Shown here in pieces: positions 21,416 to 30,277 of a stretch of 55,820 nt of DNA (position 1 is its first letter; the number at the start of each line of letters is the position of its first letter). The stretch is taken from contig PNMH01000017.1 in the NCBI GenBank assembly GCA_013823505.1, positions 1 through 55,820 on the forward strand. Reading direction: 5' to 3'. The notes beneath the pieces are model-generated. The model had not been told where the DNA came from. It saw nothing but the letters and a program-made list of their open reading frames with translations, and searched no databases. Position numbers and translations under genes: made by a program. Source of the stretch: Polaromonas sp. GTDB lineage: Bacteria; Pseudomonadota; Gammaproteobacteria; Burkholderiales; Burkholderiaceae.

Positions 21416-22324
21416 ATGATCAACGTCACCATCGCCAATTTTGAAGCCGAGGTCATCGAGGCTTCGCACCACACGCCCGTGCTGGTCGACTTCTGGGCCC
21501 CGTGGTGCGGTCCCTGCAAGGTGATCGGCCCGCTGCTGGAAAAGGTGGAAACGGCCTACGCCGGCCGCTTCAAGCTGGTGAAGATCGATTCCGACCAGGA
21601 GCAACAGCTCGCCGCCGCCTTCGGCATCCGCAGCATCCCCACCTGCGTGCTGCTCATGAACGGCCAGCCGGTCGACGGTTTCATGGGCGCGTTGCCCGAA
21701 GGCCAGATCAAGGAATTCCTCGACAAGCACCTGCCCGCCGCCAGCGAGCTCGAAGCCGTGGCCGAGGAAGAGGCGGCGCTGGACGCCATCGCCGAGGGCG
21801 ACCTCGAAGGCGCGCTGGAGAAGCTGCAGGATGCGGTCAAAACCGACCCGAACAACGACGACGCGCGCTTCGACCTGGTGAAGCTGCAGCTGGAACTGGG
21901 TCTGGACGACGACGCCAAGGTCGCGTTTGCACCCGTGATCGCCAAGGCAGCGGCGGTGCGCCGGCTCGATTCCTTGCAGCGCTGGATGGCCGCGCGCGAC
22001 GCCAACGCAGACGTAGCCGACCCGCAGGCCCGCGCTGCCGAGCTGCAGGCCGCCACTGCCACCAACAAGCGCGACTTTGCGTCGCGCTTCGCACTCGCCC
22101 AGTTGCTCATGGCACATGGCCAGTGGGTGCCTGCGATGGACGAACTGCTGGAAATCCTGATGCGGGACAAGGCCTGGAGCGAAGACCTCGCGCGCAAGAC
22201 CTTCATTGCCATCCTGGACATCATCGAGCCACCCAAACCCAAGGTGGCCGAAGGCCAGGTGCCGCCGGAAGACCCGACGGTGGCGACGTACCGCCGCCGC
22301 TTGTCGAGCGTCGTGCTGAGCTGA
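21416..22324 (+). CDS. Thioredoxin-domain co-chaperone, CnoX/YbbN type
   Basis: A 302-residue protein. Residues 1-110 are a thioredoxin fold with WCGPC (Cys31, Cys34). The rest (about 120-290) is alpha-helical with TPR-like repeats: [35 protein letters not shown]. This layout is that of CnoX/YbbN, a holdase that protects clients from hypochlorite and hands them to GroEL or DnaK. E. coli CnoX has lost the CxxC redox motif, but this protein keeps CGPC, so it may also reduce disulfides. It is oriented opposite to purE and purC and sits between them. The start is at [10 protein letters not shown]. Confidence 0.9.
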   Translation: MINVTIANFEAEVIEASHHTPVLVDFWAPWCGPCKVIGPLLEKVETAYAGRFKLVKIDSDQEQQLAAAFGIRSIPTCVLLMNGQPVDGFMGALPEGQIKEFLDKHLPAASELEAVAEEEAALDAIAEGDLEGALEKLQDAVKTDPNNDDARFDLVKLQLELGLDDDAKVAFAPVIAKAAAVRRLDSLQRWMAARDANADVADPQARAAELQAATATNKRDFASRFALAQLLMAHGQWVPAMDELLEILMRDKAWSEDLARKTFIAILDIIEPPKPKVAEGQVPPEDPTVATYRRRLSSVVLS

Positions 22325-22330
22325 TCGGCT

Positions 22331-23239
22331 TCAGCCCATCAACCGGGTCAGTGCTTCCTGGTATTTCGCGGCCGTCTTCTCGATCACTTCCTTGGGCAAA
22401 CGCGGCGCGGGTGGCGTCTTGTCCCAGGGTTTGCCGCCCACCTGCGCGGTCTCCAGCCAGTCGCGCAGGAACTGCTTGTCGTAGCTGGGCGGGTTCTGGC
22501 CCACCACATAGCTCTCGGCCGGCCAGTAGCGTGAGCTGTCGGGCGTGAGCACCTCGTCCATGAGCACCAGTTTGCCCGCCTTGTCCAGGCCGAACTCGAA
22601 CTTGGTGTCGGCAATGATGATGCCCTTCTGGAGCGCCATCTCGGCCGCGGCCTTGTAGAGCGCGATCGACACGTCGCGGATCTGCGCGGCGAGTTCGGGG
22701 CCGATCATGGCCACGGTTTGCTCGAAGGTGATGTTTTCGTCGTGCTCACCCATCTCGGCCTTGGCCGCGGGCGTGTAGATCGGCTCGGGCAGCTTGGAGG
22801 CGTTTTGCAGACCCGCAGGCAGCTTCACGCCGCACACGGCCTGGTTGTCCTGGTATTCCTTCCAGCCACTGCCGGCGAGGTAGCCGCGCACCACGGCTTC
22901 GACCGGGATGGGCTTCAAGCGCTGCACCAGCATCGAACGGCCGGTGACCTGGGGTGCTTCGGCAGCGGAGACCACGCTCTCGGGCGCGTCGCCGGTGAGG
23001 TGGATCGGGCAGATGTTGAGACCGTTGGGGCCGAGCTTGTCGAACCAGAACAGCGAGAGCTTGGTGAGCAGCTCGCCCTTGCCGGGAATCGGCTCACCCA
23101 TGATCACGTCGAAGGCGCTGATGCGGTCGCTCGCCACCATCAGGATGCGGTCGTCGCCCACGGCGTAGTTGTCGCGCACCTTGCCGCGTGCGAGCAAGGG
23201 CAGGGAGGTGAGGGCCGAGGTGTGCAGGGCAGTGGTCAT
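22331..23239 (-). CDS. purC: Phosphoribosylaminoimidazole-succinocarboxamide synthase
   Basis: A 302-residue SAICAR synthetase, which joins CAIR and aspartate in purine synthesis. Diagnostic parts are [31 protein letters not shown] near the start, [18 protein letters not shown] in the middle and [17 protein letters not shown] near the end. The start is at [10 protein letters not shown]; a longer frame upstream crosses the terminator at 23262-23297 and is not credible. It is convergent with cnoX (six bases between stops) and lies in line with purE and purK on the same strand. Confidence 0.97.
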   Translation of the reverse strand: MTTALHTSALTSLPLLARGKVRDNYAVGDDRILMVASDRISAFDVIMGEPIPGKGELLTKLSLFWFDKLGPNGLNICPIHLTGDAPESVVSAAEAPQVTGRSMLVQRLKPIPVEAVVRGYLAGSGWKEYQDNQAVCGVKLPAGLQNASKLPEPIYTPAAKAEMGEHDENITFEQTVAMIGPELAAQIRDVSIALYKAAAEMALQKGIIIADTKFEFGLDKAGKLVLMDEVLTPDSSRYWPAESYVVGQNPPSYDKQFLRDWLETAQVGGKPWDKTPPAPRLPKEVIEKTAAKYQEALTRLMG

Positions 23240-23261
23240 GATCGGATCGGGGAAAGGCGGG

Positions 23262-23297
23262 ACAAGAAAAAAGCCCGTTGAACAGCCAACGGGCTTT
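23262..23297 (-). terminator. Intrinsic terminator after the Bug gene
   Basis: On the - strand the stem AAGCCCGTTG / CAACGGGCTT (10 bp, + strand 23271-23280 and 23287-23296) has a six-base loop and is followed by a T-rich run (complement of AAGAAAAAA). It lies about 50 bases after the stop of the Bug gene and just ahead of purC. It probably ends the acyl-CoA ligase-Bug transcript and insulates purC. Confidence 0.85.
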
Positions 23298-23346
23298 GAA
23301 CCATTCCGAAGGATTATCGCAAGTTGGCGAACCCCCGGGCCACCCC

Positions 23347-24357
23347 TTATTTCGCGGCCAGGCCCAGCCGCTCGATCAGGGCCTTGTCCTTGGCGTACGT
23401 GGTGGCGGCCCATTGGCGGTACTCGTCACCGTTGCGGTACCACATGGCCTGGTTGAGCTGACCCAGCACTTCCAGGTGACGCGGTTCGTCCATGGCCTTC
23501 TTGAACGCGTCGTGCAGCGTTTTCATGATGGCCGGGTCCATGCCCTTGGGGCCCACCAGGCCGTAAGGCGAGGTCGACACCACGTTGTAGCCCAGGTCTT
23601 GCGCGGTGGGCACATCGGGCCAGCGCTTGGTGCGCTGTTCACCAAAGGTCACCAGCAGGCGCATCTCGCCGCTGTCGACAAACTTGTCCCAGCCGGTGGC
23701 GTCGCTCTGGGCCATCACGTGACCACCCAGCAGGGCGGACTGCAGGTCGGCGTTGCCCTTGAATGGCACGTGGATGAACTGGACCTTGGCGTTGTCGGCC
23801 ACCTCTTCCATCAGCAGGTGCGGGCTGCTGCCGGTGCCGGTGGAGCCGTAGTTGATCGTGCCGGGCTGCTTGCGCGCGGCCTCCACGTAGTCCTTGAAGG
23901 TCTTGTAGGGCGAGTCGGCCTTCACCGTGAGGCCGAAGGTGTAGCCCGAGACGCCGATGATGTAGCTGAAGTCGGTCAGCGGGTTCCAGTTGGTCTTCTG
24001 CATGTGCGGCATGCGCAGCATGCCCAGCGGGAATTGGGCGATGGTGTAGCCGTCGGGTTTGGCGGTCTGCGCCATGGTGCTCGGGCCCAGGGTGCCGCCG
24101 GCACCGGGCTTGTTTTCCACCACGATGGGCTGGCCCAGGTGCTTGGACGCGAGTTCGGCCAGCGTGCGCAGGTGGCGGTCGGTGGAGCCGCCGGCGGGCC
24201 ACGGGATGATCAGCGTGACCGGGCGGCTGGGGTAGGCCTGGGCTTGCGCGTTGGCCACGCTCCATGGAGCCACGCCGGCGGCGGCTGTGGCGGTGACCGC
24301 AGCGAGCAGGAGCGCGCGGCGGCCGCTGGAGCGGGGGGTGGACGGTGTGTGCTTCAT
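23347..24357 (-). CDS. Bug/TctC-family tripartite tricarboxylate transporter substrate-binding protein
   Basis: A 336-residue periplasmic binding protein. The signal region [19 protein letters not shown] ends near NAQAQA, followed by [19 protein letters not shown] and [11 protein letters not shown], the standard opening of Bug proteins. They bind small carboxylates or other polar ligands. No TctA/TctB permease genes are nearby, so it is an orphan Bug, which is common in Burkholderiales. A strong Shine-Dalgarno AAGGAG precedes the ATG. It is downstream of the acyl-CoA ligase gene (82 bases) and ends at a clear terminator, so the ligase and binding protein may handle the same acid. The ligand is unknown. 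Confidence 0.93.
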   Translation of the reverse strand: MKHTPSTPRSSGRRALLLAAVTATAAAGVAPWSVANAQAQAYPSRPVTLIIPWPAGGSTDRHLRTLAELASKHLGQPIVVENKPGAGGTLGPSTMAQTAKPDGYTIAQFPLGMLRMPHMQKTNWNPLTDFSYIIGVSGYTFGLTVKADSPYKTFKDYVEAARKQPGTINYGSTGTGSSPHLLMEEVADNAKVQFIHVPFKGNADLQSALLGGHVMAQSDATGWDKFVDSGEMRLLVTFGEQRTKRWPDVPTAQDLGYNVVSTSPYGLVGPKGMDPAIMKTLHDAFKKAMDEPRHLEVLGQLNQAMWYRNGDEYRQWAATTYAKDKALIERLGLAAK

Positions 24358-24439
24358 GCGTTTGTCTCCTTCGGGGGGAATGCCGGTTTGGCGGTGGTTG
24401 CGGCGCTGTGCGCGCCGCGCGGGTGATGGGTGGGGAGGG

Positions 24440-26155
24440 CTAATGGGGAGGGGTGGAGGCGTCGCGCGCGGCTTGCTGTTCCTGCAGTTCGCGCCACATC
24501 ACCTTGCCGCTGCCGGAGCGGGGCAGCGCCTCCACAAATTCCACGGTGCGCGGGCTTCTGTAGGCGGCCATGTGGTTGTGCGCCCAGTCGATCACGTCCT
24601 GTTCGGTCACCTGCCCGCGGTGATCGGGTCGCAGCACCACCAGCGCCTTCACGCTTTCGCCGCGACGCGCGTCGCGCACGCCGATCACGCAGGCTTCCTG
24701 GATGGCGGGGTGGTGGTACATGAGTGCTTCCACCTCGGCCGGCCAGACCTTGTAGCCGCTGGCGTTGATCATGCGTTTCAAGCGGTCGGTCATGAAGAAG
24801 TAGCCGTCCGCGTCCACGTGGCCGAGGTCACCGGTGCGCAGGAACCGGGTGCCGTCGATGGTGACGAATGCCTCTTGCGTGGCCTGCGGGTTGCGCCAGT
24901 AGCCCTGCATGACTTGCGGACCGTGCACCACGATCTCGCCGGTTTGACCGGGTGGCAGGGTGGCCAGGGTGTCGGGGTCGACCACGCGCGCGTCCACGTC
25001 GAACACCGGCATGCCCAGGCACTGGCGCTTGGGCCGGTGCGTGGGGTTGATGTGGGTGGCGGCCATGGTTTCGGACATGCCGTAACCCTCGATGTAGTCC
25101 TGCCCGGTCAACGCCTTCAGGCGGGCGGCCAGCGCCTCGGGCATGGCCGCGCCGCCGCCGCGCACGCAGCGCAGGCTGCTCAGGTCAAAGCGTTCCAGCT
25201 GCGGGTGCGCGAGGAAGTCGATGACCATGGTGGAGATGGCCTGCCACATGGTCACGCGGTAGCGCTGCATGCAGATTGCGGCTGTTTCGCGGTCCCAGCG
25301 CGCCAGCACCACGATGGTGGCACCCACGTACAGCGGCCCGTTCAGGCTGCCGGTGAGGCCGGTGACGTGGAAGAAGGGCAGCACCGAGAGGCAGACCGCG
25401 TCGGACGCGGTGCCGAACCAGCGCACCCCGCCCACCAGCGTGCTCATCACGCTGCGGTGGGTGTGCATGCAGCCCTTGGGCAGGCCGGTGGTGCCCGATG
25501 TGTAGGGCATGGCGCAGAGGTCGTCGGGGCCAGTGGTGAGCGGGGAGGGTGTCCGTTGCTGGGCGACAGCGTCTGCCCAGGCCACCAGACCCGGTTCGGT
25601 CGGGGACACACGCGGCGCGGCCACGAAGTCGGGCACCGGCAGATCGGTGGGCACGTGCAGGTGGTCGCTGTAAGTGGCCACGATCACGTGGCGCAAGCCG
25701 TCGCCATCGGACGCAAGCAACGGGCACACCTGCGGCAGCAGGTCCTGGGCCACCAGGGCCACCTGCGCGCCGCTGTCGGTCACGCAGTGGCGCAACTCCT
25801 CCACGCGGTTCATCGGGTTCACCGGTACCACCACCGCGCCCGCACGCAGGATGGCGTAGAAGGCCAGTGCCCACTGCGGGCTGTTCTGCATGCACAGCAG
25901 CACGCGGTCGCCCGGCTTCACACCGCCCACCTGCTGCAGGTGGCCGGCGAGGTGTTCGGTCTCGCGCAGGAACCCGGCGTAGGTCAGCACCGAGTCGTAG
26001 AACACGATGAAGGGCTTGTCGGGGTAGCGCCGGGCCGAGACTTCCAGGTTGTAGAAGACGTGCGTCTGCGGCAGCGAGAGGTGCTGCGGCAGGCCGGTCG
26101 GCCAGTGGGCCGGGGTGGGGGGCATCATGCGGGCGGTGGGGGTTGGCTTCAGCAT
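24440..26155 (-). CDS. Acyl-CoA synthetase (AMP-forming)
   Basis: A 571-residue member of the ANL superfamily that activates a carboxylic acid to its CoA thioester. The P-loop is PYTSGTTGLPKGC; later motifs are EGYGMSET (A5), TGDLGHVDADGYF (A7) and the C-terminal hinge DRLKRMINASGYKVWP, followed by RSGSGKVMWREL with the catalytic Lys (A10). Related proteins are often annotated as long-chain-fatty-acid ligases, but the acid cannot be told here. The start could be 26155, 26128 or 26125; none has a clear Shine-Dalgarno. The first would place a putative IclR dyad directly at the start codon. It is divergent from the IclR gene and probably controlled by it. Confidence 0.93.
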   Translation of the reverse strand: MLKPTPTARMMPPTPAHWPTGLPQHLSLPQTHVFYNLEVSARRYPDKPFIVFYDSVLTYAGFLRETEHLAGHLQQVGGVKPGDRVLLCMQNSPQWALAFYAILRAGAVVVPVNPMNRVEELRHCVTDSGAQVALVAQDLLPQVCPLLASDGDGLRHVIVATYSDHLHVPTDLPVPDFVAAPRVSPTEPGLVAWADAVAQQRTPSPLTTGPDDLCAMPYTSGTTGLPKGCMHTHRSVMSTLVGGVRWFGTASDAVCLSVLPFFHVTGLTGSLNGPLYVGATIVVLARWDRETAAICMQRYRVTMWQAISTMVIDFLAHPQLERFDLSSLRCVRGGGAAMPEALAARLKALTGQDYIEGYGMSETMAATHINPTHRPKRQCLGMPVFDVDARVVDPDTLATLPPGQTGEIVVHGPQVMQGYWRNPQATQEAFVTIDGTRFLRTGDLGHVDADGYFFMTDRLKRMINASGYKVWPAEVEALMYHHPAIQEACVIGVRDARRGESVKALVVLRPDHRGQVTEQDVIDWAHNHMAAYRSPRTVEFVEALPRSGSGKVMWRELQEQQAARDASTPPH

Positions 26156-26169
26156 TCCGCTGAGCGGAA
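26155..26169. promoter_or_regulatory. Putative IclR operator 1 (TTCCG-N5-CGGAA)
   Basis: TTCCGCTGAGCGGAA is a dyad whose arms extend to six bases on each side of a TGA centre. It sits at the start codon or in the 5' leader of the acyl-CoA ligase gene. It shares its arms with two further sites next to the divergent iclR-type gene. Its position would let a bound repressor block the ligase transcript. The assignment to this regulator is inferred from position and repetition. Confidence 0.65.
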
Positions 26170-26267
26170 AAAGGCTGTAGCGCGGTCAATATACGGCGCC
26201 GGCACGGGCTGTGTAAACGCTCATCAGGGAAAGCGAGCATGGGGAGCGGCTGCAAAGCCTCACAAAA

Positions 26268-26282
26268 TTCCGATGTGCGGAA
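26268..26282. promoter_or_regulatory. Putative IclR operator 2 (TTCCG-N5-CGGAA)
   Basis: TTCCGATGTGCGGAA is a perfect 5-bp-arm dyad, extended to ATTCCG/CGGAAT on both flanks. It lies between the divergent acyl-CoA ligase and IclR genes, 58 bases before the IclR ATG. The centre is 113 bp from site 1 and 41 bp from site 3, so sites 2 and 3 are about four helical turns apart. Confidence 0.65.
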
Positions 26283-26308
26283 TACAAGACTTGCTTGCCG
26301 AACGAATA

Positions 26309-26323
26309 TTCCGATCTGCAGAA
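26309..26323. promoter_or_regulatory. Putative IclR operator 3 (one mismatch)
   Basis: TTCCGATCTGCAGAA repeats the same arms with a single change (CAGAA for CGGAA). It ends 17 bases before the IclR-type gene start, partly ahead of its Shine-Dalgarno AGGAA (from 26328). Binding here would give autoregulation, common in the IclR family. Confidence 0.55.
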
Positions 26324-26340
26324 AAAAAGGAAAGCCGCCC

Positions 26341-27168
26341 ATGGGACGCCACCGCCACACGCCCCCCGCTCCGCTGGCCGAGGCCGATCCGGCCGACGAC
26401 CGCCGTTTCGTCACCGCGCTCGCGCGCGGCCTGACCGTGCTGCGCTGCTTCAGCCCGGCCGACCGCTGGCTGGCGCACCAGGAGCTGGCCCGGCGCACCG
26501 GCCTGCCGCAGGCCACTGTTTCGCGCCTGACCTACACGCTCACCAGCCTGGGCTATCTGCGCCACCGCGCGGCCACCGGCGAGTACGCGCTGAGCCCGGC
26601 GGTGCTGTCGCTGGGCTTCAGCGTGCTCTCCAACTTCCAGATCGGGCGCATCGCACGGCCCTTCATGGAAAGCCTGGCCGAATGCACGCAGGCCGCCATT
26701 TCACTGGGTGTGCGACACGACACCTCGGTGGTCTACGTGGCGCACTGCCGAAGCACGGCGCGCCTCATTCTGGGGTTGGACGTGGGCACGCGGCTGCCAT
26801 TTGCCGAGACCGCCATGGGGCGCGCCATCTGGTGCTCGGCCACGCCGGGCATGCAAGCCTTGATGGCGAAGCGCCTGCAGGCGCAAGACCCGTTGTTGTG
26901 GCCCGGGCGGGAGGCTGGGCTGTGCCGCGCAAAAATCGATTGGGTCGAACGCGGCTACGCGGTGTCCGAATCGGAATGGGAAAGCGAGATCGCGGCCATC
27001 GGCGTGGGCCTGGACCTGGGCGACGGCCGCGAGCCGCTGGCGCTCACCGTGGGTGGGCCGGCCTCGCGGCTGCAAGGCGCCTTGCTGCACGACGACTTTG
27101 GGCCGGCGCTGGTGCAAACAGGCCGTGAGATCGTGGCCGCGATCCAGGCGGCGGGCTGGGAGGATTGA
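26341..27168 (+). CDS. IclR-family transcriptional regulator
   Basis: A 275-residue regulator. The N-terminal winged helix-turn-helix (about residues 20-80) includes FVTALARGLTVLRCF, LARRTGLPQATVSRLTYTLTSLGYL. The C-terminal effector domain (about 95-270) has the usual RIARPFMESLAE, VAHCRSTARLILGLDVG, PFAETAMGRA and EIVAAI end. The start is placed at ATG 26341, preceded by AGGAA at 26328-26332; an upstream in-frame ATG at 26239 lies across the dyads. It is divergent from the acyl-CoA ligase-Bug transcript, the usual arrangement for a local regulator, and the spacer holds three matching dyads. The effector is probably the acid handled by that module. Confidence 0.94.
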   Translation: MGRHRHTPPAPLAEADPADDRRFVTALARGLTVLRCFSPADRWLAHQELARRTGLPQATVSRLTYTLTSLGYLRHRAATGEYALSPAVLSLGFSVLSNFQIGRIARPFMESLAECTQAAISLGVRHDTSVVYVAHCRSTARLILGLDVGTRLPFAETAMGRAIWCSATPGMQALMAKRLQAQDPLLWPGREAGLCRAKIDWVERGYAVSESEWESEIAAIGVGLDLGDGREPLALTVGGPASRLQGALLHDDFGPALVQTGREIVAAIQAAGWED

Positions 27169-27183
27169 CACCCCGCTGAATGA

Positions 27184-27210
27184 AAAACGCCACCGCGAGG
27201 GTGGCGTTTT
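27184..27210. terminator. Bidirectional intrinsic terminator
   Basis: AAAACGCCACC (27184-27194), a five-base loop and GGTGGCGTTTT (27200-27210) form a perfect 11-bp stem with A and T ends. It therefore works as a terminator on both strands. It sits between the convergent IclR-type gene and fba genes. Confidence 0.88.
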
Positions 27211-27235
27211 GAGGAGCGCTGGAGCCGCAGGCCGG

Positions 27236-28300
27236 TCAGTGCACCACTTGGGCCAGTTCGCCCTTGGCGTATTTGGCCGCGACCACCTGGAGCGACTCGC
27301 CCTTGATCTTGCTGGCCTGGCCTTCGCAGCCGAACTCGATGTAGCGCTGCTTGCAGATCGCCTTGGCGGCTTCGCGCGCGGGCTTGAGCCATTCGCGGGC
27401 GTCGAACTTCTCGGGGTTCTCGGCCAGGAACTTGCGCACCGCGGCCGTCATGGCCAGGCGGATGTCGGTATCGATGTTGATCTTGCGCACGCCGAATTTG
27501 ATGGCCTTCTGGATCTCTTCGACCGGCACGCCGTAGGTTTCCTTGATCTTGCCGCCGTACTGGTTGATCACAGCCAGCAGGTCTTGCGGCACCGAGCTGG
27601 AGCCGTGCATCACCAGGTGGGTGTTGGGCAGGCGGCGGTTGATTTCCTGGATGCGGTCGATCGCCAGGATGTCGCCAGTGGGCTTGCGGGTGAACTTGTA
27701 GGCGCCGTGGCTGGTGCCGATGGCAATGGCCAGCGCGTCGAGCTGCGTGCGTTTCACAAAGTCGGCCGCCTGCTCGGGGTCGGTCAGCAGCTGCTCGCGC
27801 GTCATCACTGCGTCGGTGCCGTGGCCGTCTTCCTTGTCGCCCTGCATGGTCTCCAGGCTGCCGAGGCAGCCCAGTTCACCTTCCACGGTGACGCCCAGCT
27901 TGTGGGCCATGTCCACCACCTTGCGGGTGACGTCCACGTTGTATTCGTAGCTGGCGATGGTCTTGCCGTCGCCTTCCAGGCTGCCGTCCATCATCACCGA
28001 GCTGAAGCCCAGGTCGATCGCGCCGCGGCACACGTCCGGGTTCTGGCCGTGGTCCTGATGCATCACCAGCGGGATGTGGGGGTAGGACTCCACGGCGGCC
28101 TGGATCAGGTGCTTGATGAAGGGCTCGCCCGCGTACTTGCGCGCGCCAGCACTGGCCTGCAGGATCACCGGCGCGCCGGCTTCGTGGGCGGCGGCCATCA
28201 CCGCCTGCACCTGTTCGAGGTTGTTGACGTTGAACGCTGGAATGCCGTAGCCGTGGATGGCCGCGTGGTCGAGCAGTTCGCGCATGGAAACGAGCGCCAT
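27236..28300 (-). CDS. fba: Fructose-bisphosphate aldolase, class II
   Basis: A 354-residue zinc-dependent aldolase that interconverts fructose 1,6-bisphosphate with DHAP and glyceraldehyde 3-phosphate. Diagnostic parts are [18 protein letters not shown] at the start, [15 protein letters not shown] with metal-binding His, [24 protein letters not shown] and the C-terminal [13 protein letters not shown]. The subtype is that of the Calvin cycle/proteobacterial class IIB enzymes. A bidirectional terminator follows the stop. It belongs to the pyk-fba-pur backbone of this region. Confidence 0.96.
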   Translation of the reverse strand: MALVSMRELLDHAAIHGYGIPAFNVNNLEQVQAVMAAAHEAGAPVILQASAGARKYAGEPFIKHLIQAAVESYPHIPLVMHQDHGQNPDVCRGAIDLGFSSVMMDGSLEGDGKTIASYEYNVDVTRKVVDMAHKLGVTVEGELGCLGSLETMQGDKEDGHGTDAVMTREQLLTDPEQAADFVKRTQLDALAIAIGTSHGAYKFTRKPTGDILAIDRIQEINRRLPNTHLVMHGSSSVPQDLLAVINQYGGKIKETYGVPVEEIQKAIKFGVRKINIDTDIRLAMTAAVRKFLAENPEKFDAREWLKPAREAAKAICKQRYIEFGCEGQASKIKGESLQVVAAKYAKGELAQVVH

Positions 28301-28377
28301 GAGAATCCCTTAAGTCAGTTGGTAACCGGTCGGTAACTCGGGATTTTACGGCGCGAGGCGCACCGGGTTCAAACGCC

Positions 28378-29304
28378 TCAGGTCGGGCGCTGCCTCAGGA
28401 ATTGGCTGAAGCGGTCGAGCACGGGCGCCAGCCCGCGCAGCGGCGGCGCCAGCGCACCGATCAGCGTCACGTGGCTCACCCGGTCGAAAACTTCCAGCTC
28501 CACCGGCGTTCCGCGCTGCTTCAGGGCCTGCGCCATCGCCAGGGTGTTGCGTTGCGGGTTGACCAGCGTGTCGCTTTTGGCGGCCAGCAGCAACACGCGG
28601 TGTTTCAGGCCCGTGCCTGCATTCGCATGGAACAGTGGCTGCGAGTTGGGCGGTGTGTCGGGCCAGTTGAAAGCGCGCTGCACCTCGGGGATGCCGATGG
28701 GCAGGAAGTCGTAAGGCCCGGCCAGACCGGCCCATCCCTCGAGTTCCCCCGGCTGCATGGACACCTCGGCCAGCCAGCGTGGGTCGAGCGCGAGCATGGC
28801 TGCGTTGTAGGCGCCCGCGCTGTGGCCGGTGACGAACAGGCGTGCAGGGGATGCGCCCAGGCGCTGCGCGTTGTCGCGCGCCCACCGCACCGCCTGCGCG
28901 CAGTCCTGCAGGAACACCGGGTAGCGCACCTCGGGGCTCAGGCGGTAGTCGGCGATCACGGTGACGATGCCGCGCGAGGCCAGCGCCTCGCCCACAAACT
29001 TGTAGTCGGTGCGTTCGCCGCTGCTCCAGCTGCCGCCGTAAAAGAACACGGCGATCGGCGCATCGGGCGCCTTGTCGGCGGGAAGGTAGACGTCCATGCG
29101 CTGGCGTGCGGCGCTACCGTAGGCCTCGTCGCGCAGCACGGTGTGGGTGTTCGATGGCACGGTGGCGTTGATCAGGCGGATCGGTGAGCACGCCTGCAGC
29201 AGGGGCGCCAGGCCCAGCAGGCTGAGCCAGCGGCGCCGGCGGGACACGTTCAGGTGGGCAGAGTGCGGTGAATGCATGGGATGTGTACGCAGGCCGTTGG
29301 CCAT
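28378..29304 (-). CDS. Alpha/beta-hydrolase lipoprotein, esterase type
   Basis: A 308-residue hydrolase with a signal sequence RRRRWLSLLGLAPLLQAC, whose last residues form a lipobox, so it is probably anchored in the envelope. The oxyanion loop reads FFYGGSW (HGG-like), the nucleophile elbow is GHSAGAYNA, and the acid and His are likely in AAKSDTLVNP and DRVSHVTLIG. The set fits carboxylesterases of the BD-FAE/HSL-like type. The start could also be ATG 29277; the longer frame to 29529 has no signal-peptide character. The substrate is unknown. It is divergent from the DUF481 gene. Confidence 0.85.
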   Translation of the reverse strand: MANGLRTHPMHSPHSAHLNVSRRRRWLSLLGLAPLLQACSPIRLINATVPSNTHTVLRDEAYGSAARQRMDVYLPADKAPDAPIAVFFYGGSWSSGERTDYKFVGEALASRGIVTVIADYRLSPEVRYPVFLQDCAQAVRWARDNAQRLGASPARLFVTGHSAGAYNAAMLALDPRWLAEVSMQPGELEGWAGLAGPYDFLPIGIPEVQRAFNWPDTPPNSQPLFHANAGTGLKHRVLLLAAKSDTLVNPQRNTLAMAQALKQRGTPVELEVFDRVSHVTLIGALAPPLRGLAPVLDRFSQFLRQRPT

Positions 29305-29416
29305 CGGATTCAGGTGTGTTCGGGGCTTGTGCGGCTGGAGATTGCGCGTTTCGATACCAATCGTCACACAACCACGGGGAACTGTGGGGCTCGGACGTGC
29401 ACCCTCTAAGGTGAAT

Positions 29417-30211
29417 ATGAACCTGCACAGAAAACGGAACGCCATGCCTTGTCGACCCTTGATCGTGACACTCGCGGCCGTTGCGGCCCTGCTGGGGCCG
29501 GGCTTTGCCCAAGCGCAGGTGACGCTCAAGGCCGATGGCCAGTGGCGCTATCTGCTCACCGCGGGCGCCAACGTCTCTTCGGGCAACAACGACGCCGCCG
29601 CGCTGAACCTGGCCGCCGAGGGTGCCCGCCAGACGAGCGACGACAAGTGGACCTGGGATGCCAAGGCCGACCACGCACGCAGTGCCGGCGTGGCCACCTC
29701 CGATCGCTACGGCCTGCGCAGCCAGTACAACCGCGACATCTCGCCGGAATGGTTCGGCTTTGGTTCGGGTGAGACGCTGAGCGACGAGCTGGCCAACATC
29801 GCGGCCCGCTATTCGTTGGCCAGCGGTGTCGGGCGCCATGTCTGGCACGAAGAGAGCGGGTTCTTCGACGTGTCCGCCGGCCTCGGCTATTCGGTCGACC
29901 GTTACGTCAGGCCCGCCGACGTCGCGGGTGCGATGCGCGAAGAGTACGGGCGGACCGAACTGGTGCTGGCGGAGGAGTCCAGCCACCGGCTGACCCAAAC
30001 CACCCACTTGCGCCAGAAGTTCACGCTCTACCCGAACCTGCGCGATTCAGGCAAGTACCGCGCGGTGCTGGACACCGGCTTGACTGTGGAGATGACCCCG
30101 GCGCTCAATCTGTCGGCGGGGTTGAGCTACCGCTACGACAGCGACCCCGGCACCAACCTGGAAAAAGGCGACGCGATGTTCGTGACAGGCGTGTCGCTGA
30201 GATTCGATTGA
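29417..30211 (+). CDS. DUF481 outer-membrane protein
   Basis: A 264-residue protein with a signal peptide ending near FAQAQ. A beta-barrel-like body of alternating strands follows, such as WRYLLTAGANVSSGNNDAAALNLAAEG, and it ends in aromatic VSLRFD, as outer-membrane proteins do. This is the DUF481 (YdiY-type, salt-induced) family; the function is not established. AAGG at 29408-29411 precedes ATG 29417 by five bases, which supports that start; ATG 29444 is an alternative. It is convergent with pyk. Confidence 0.82.
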   Translation: MNLHRKRNAMPCRPLIVTLAAVAALLGPGFAQAQVTLKADGQWRYLLTAGANVSSGNNDAAALNLAAEGARQTSDDKWTWDAKADHARSAGVATSDRYGLRSQYNRDISPEWFGFGSGETLSDELANIAARYSLASGVGRHVWHEESGFFDVSAGLGYSVDRYVRPADVAGAMREEYGRTELVLAEESSHRLTQTTHLRQKFTLYPNLRDSGKYRAVLDTGLTVEMTPALNLSAGLSYRYDSDPGTNLEKGDAMFVTGVSLRFD

Positions 30212-30219
30212 TGCCCCCA

Positions 30220-30261
30220 AGCTCCTCCGCAGCGCAAGGTCCGCTGCTGCCCGAGGGAGCT
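30220..30261. terminator. Imperfect hairpin between DUF481 and pyk stops
   Basis: Nested inverted repeats AGCTCC/GGAGCT (30220-30225 with 30256-30261) and GCAGCG/CGCTGC (30229-30234 with 30242-30247) form an interrupted stem between two convergent stop codons. There is no T run, so termination would be factor-assisted at best. Confidence 0.35.
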
Positions 30262-30277
30262 GATCCGGCAGAAACGC

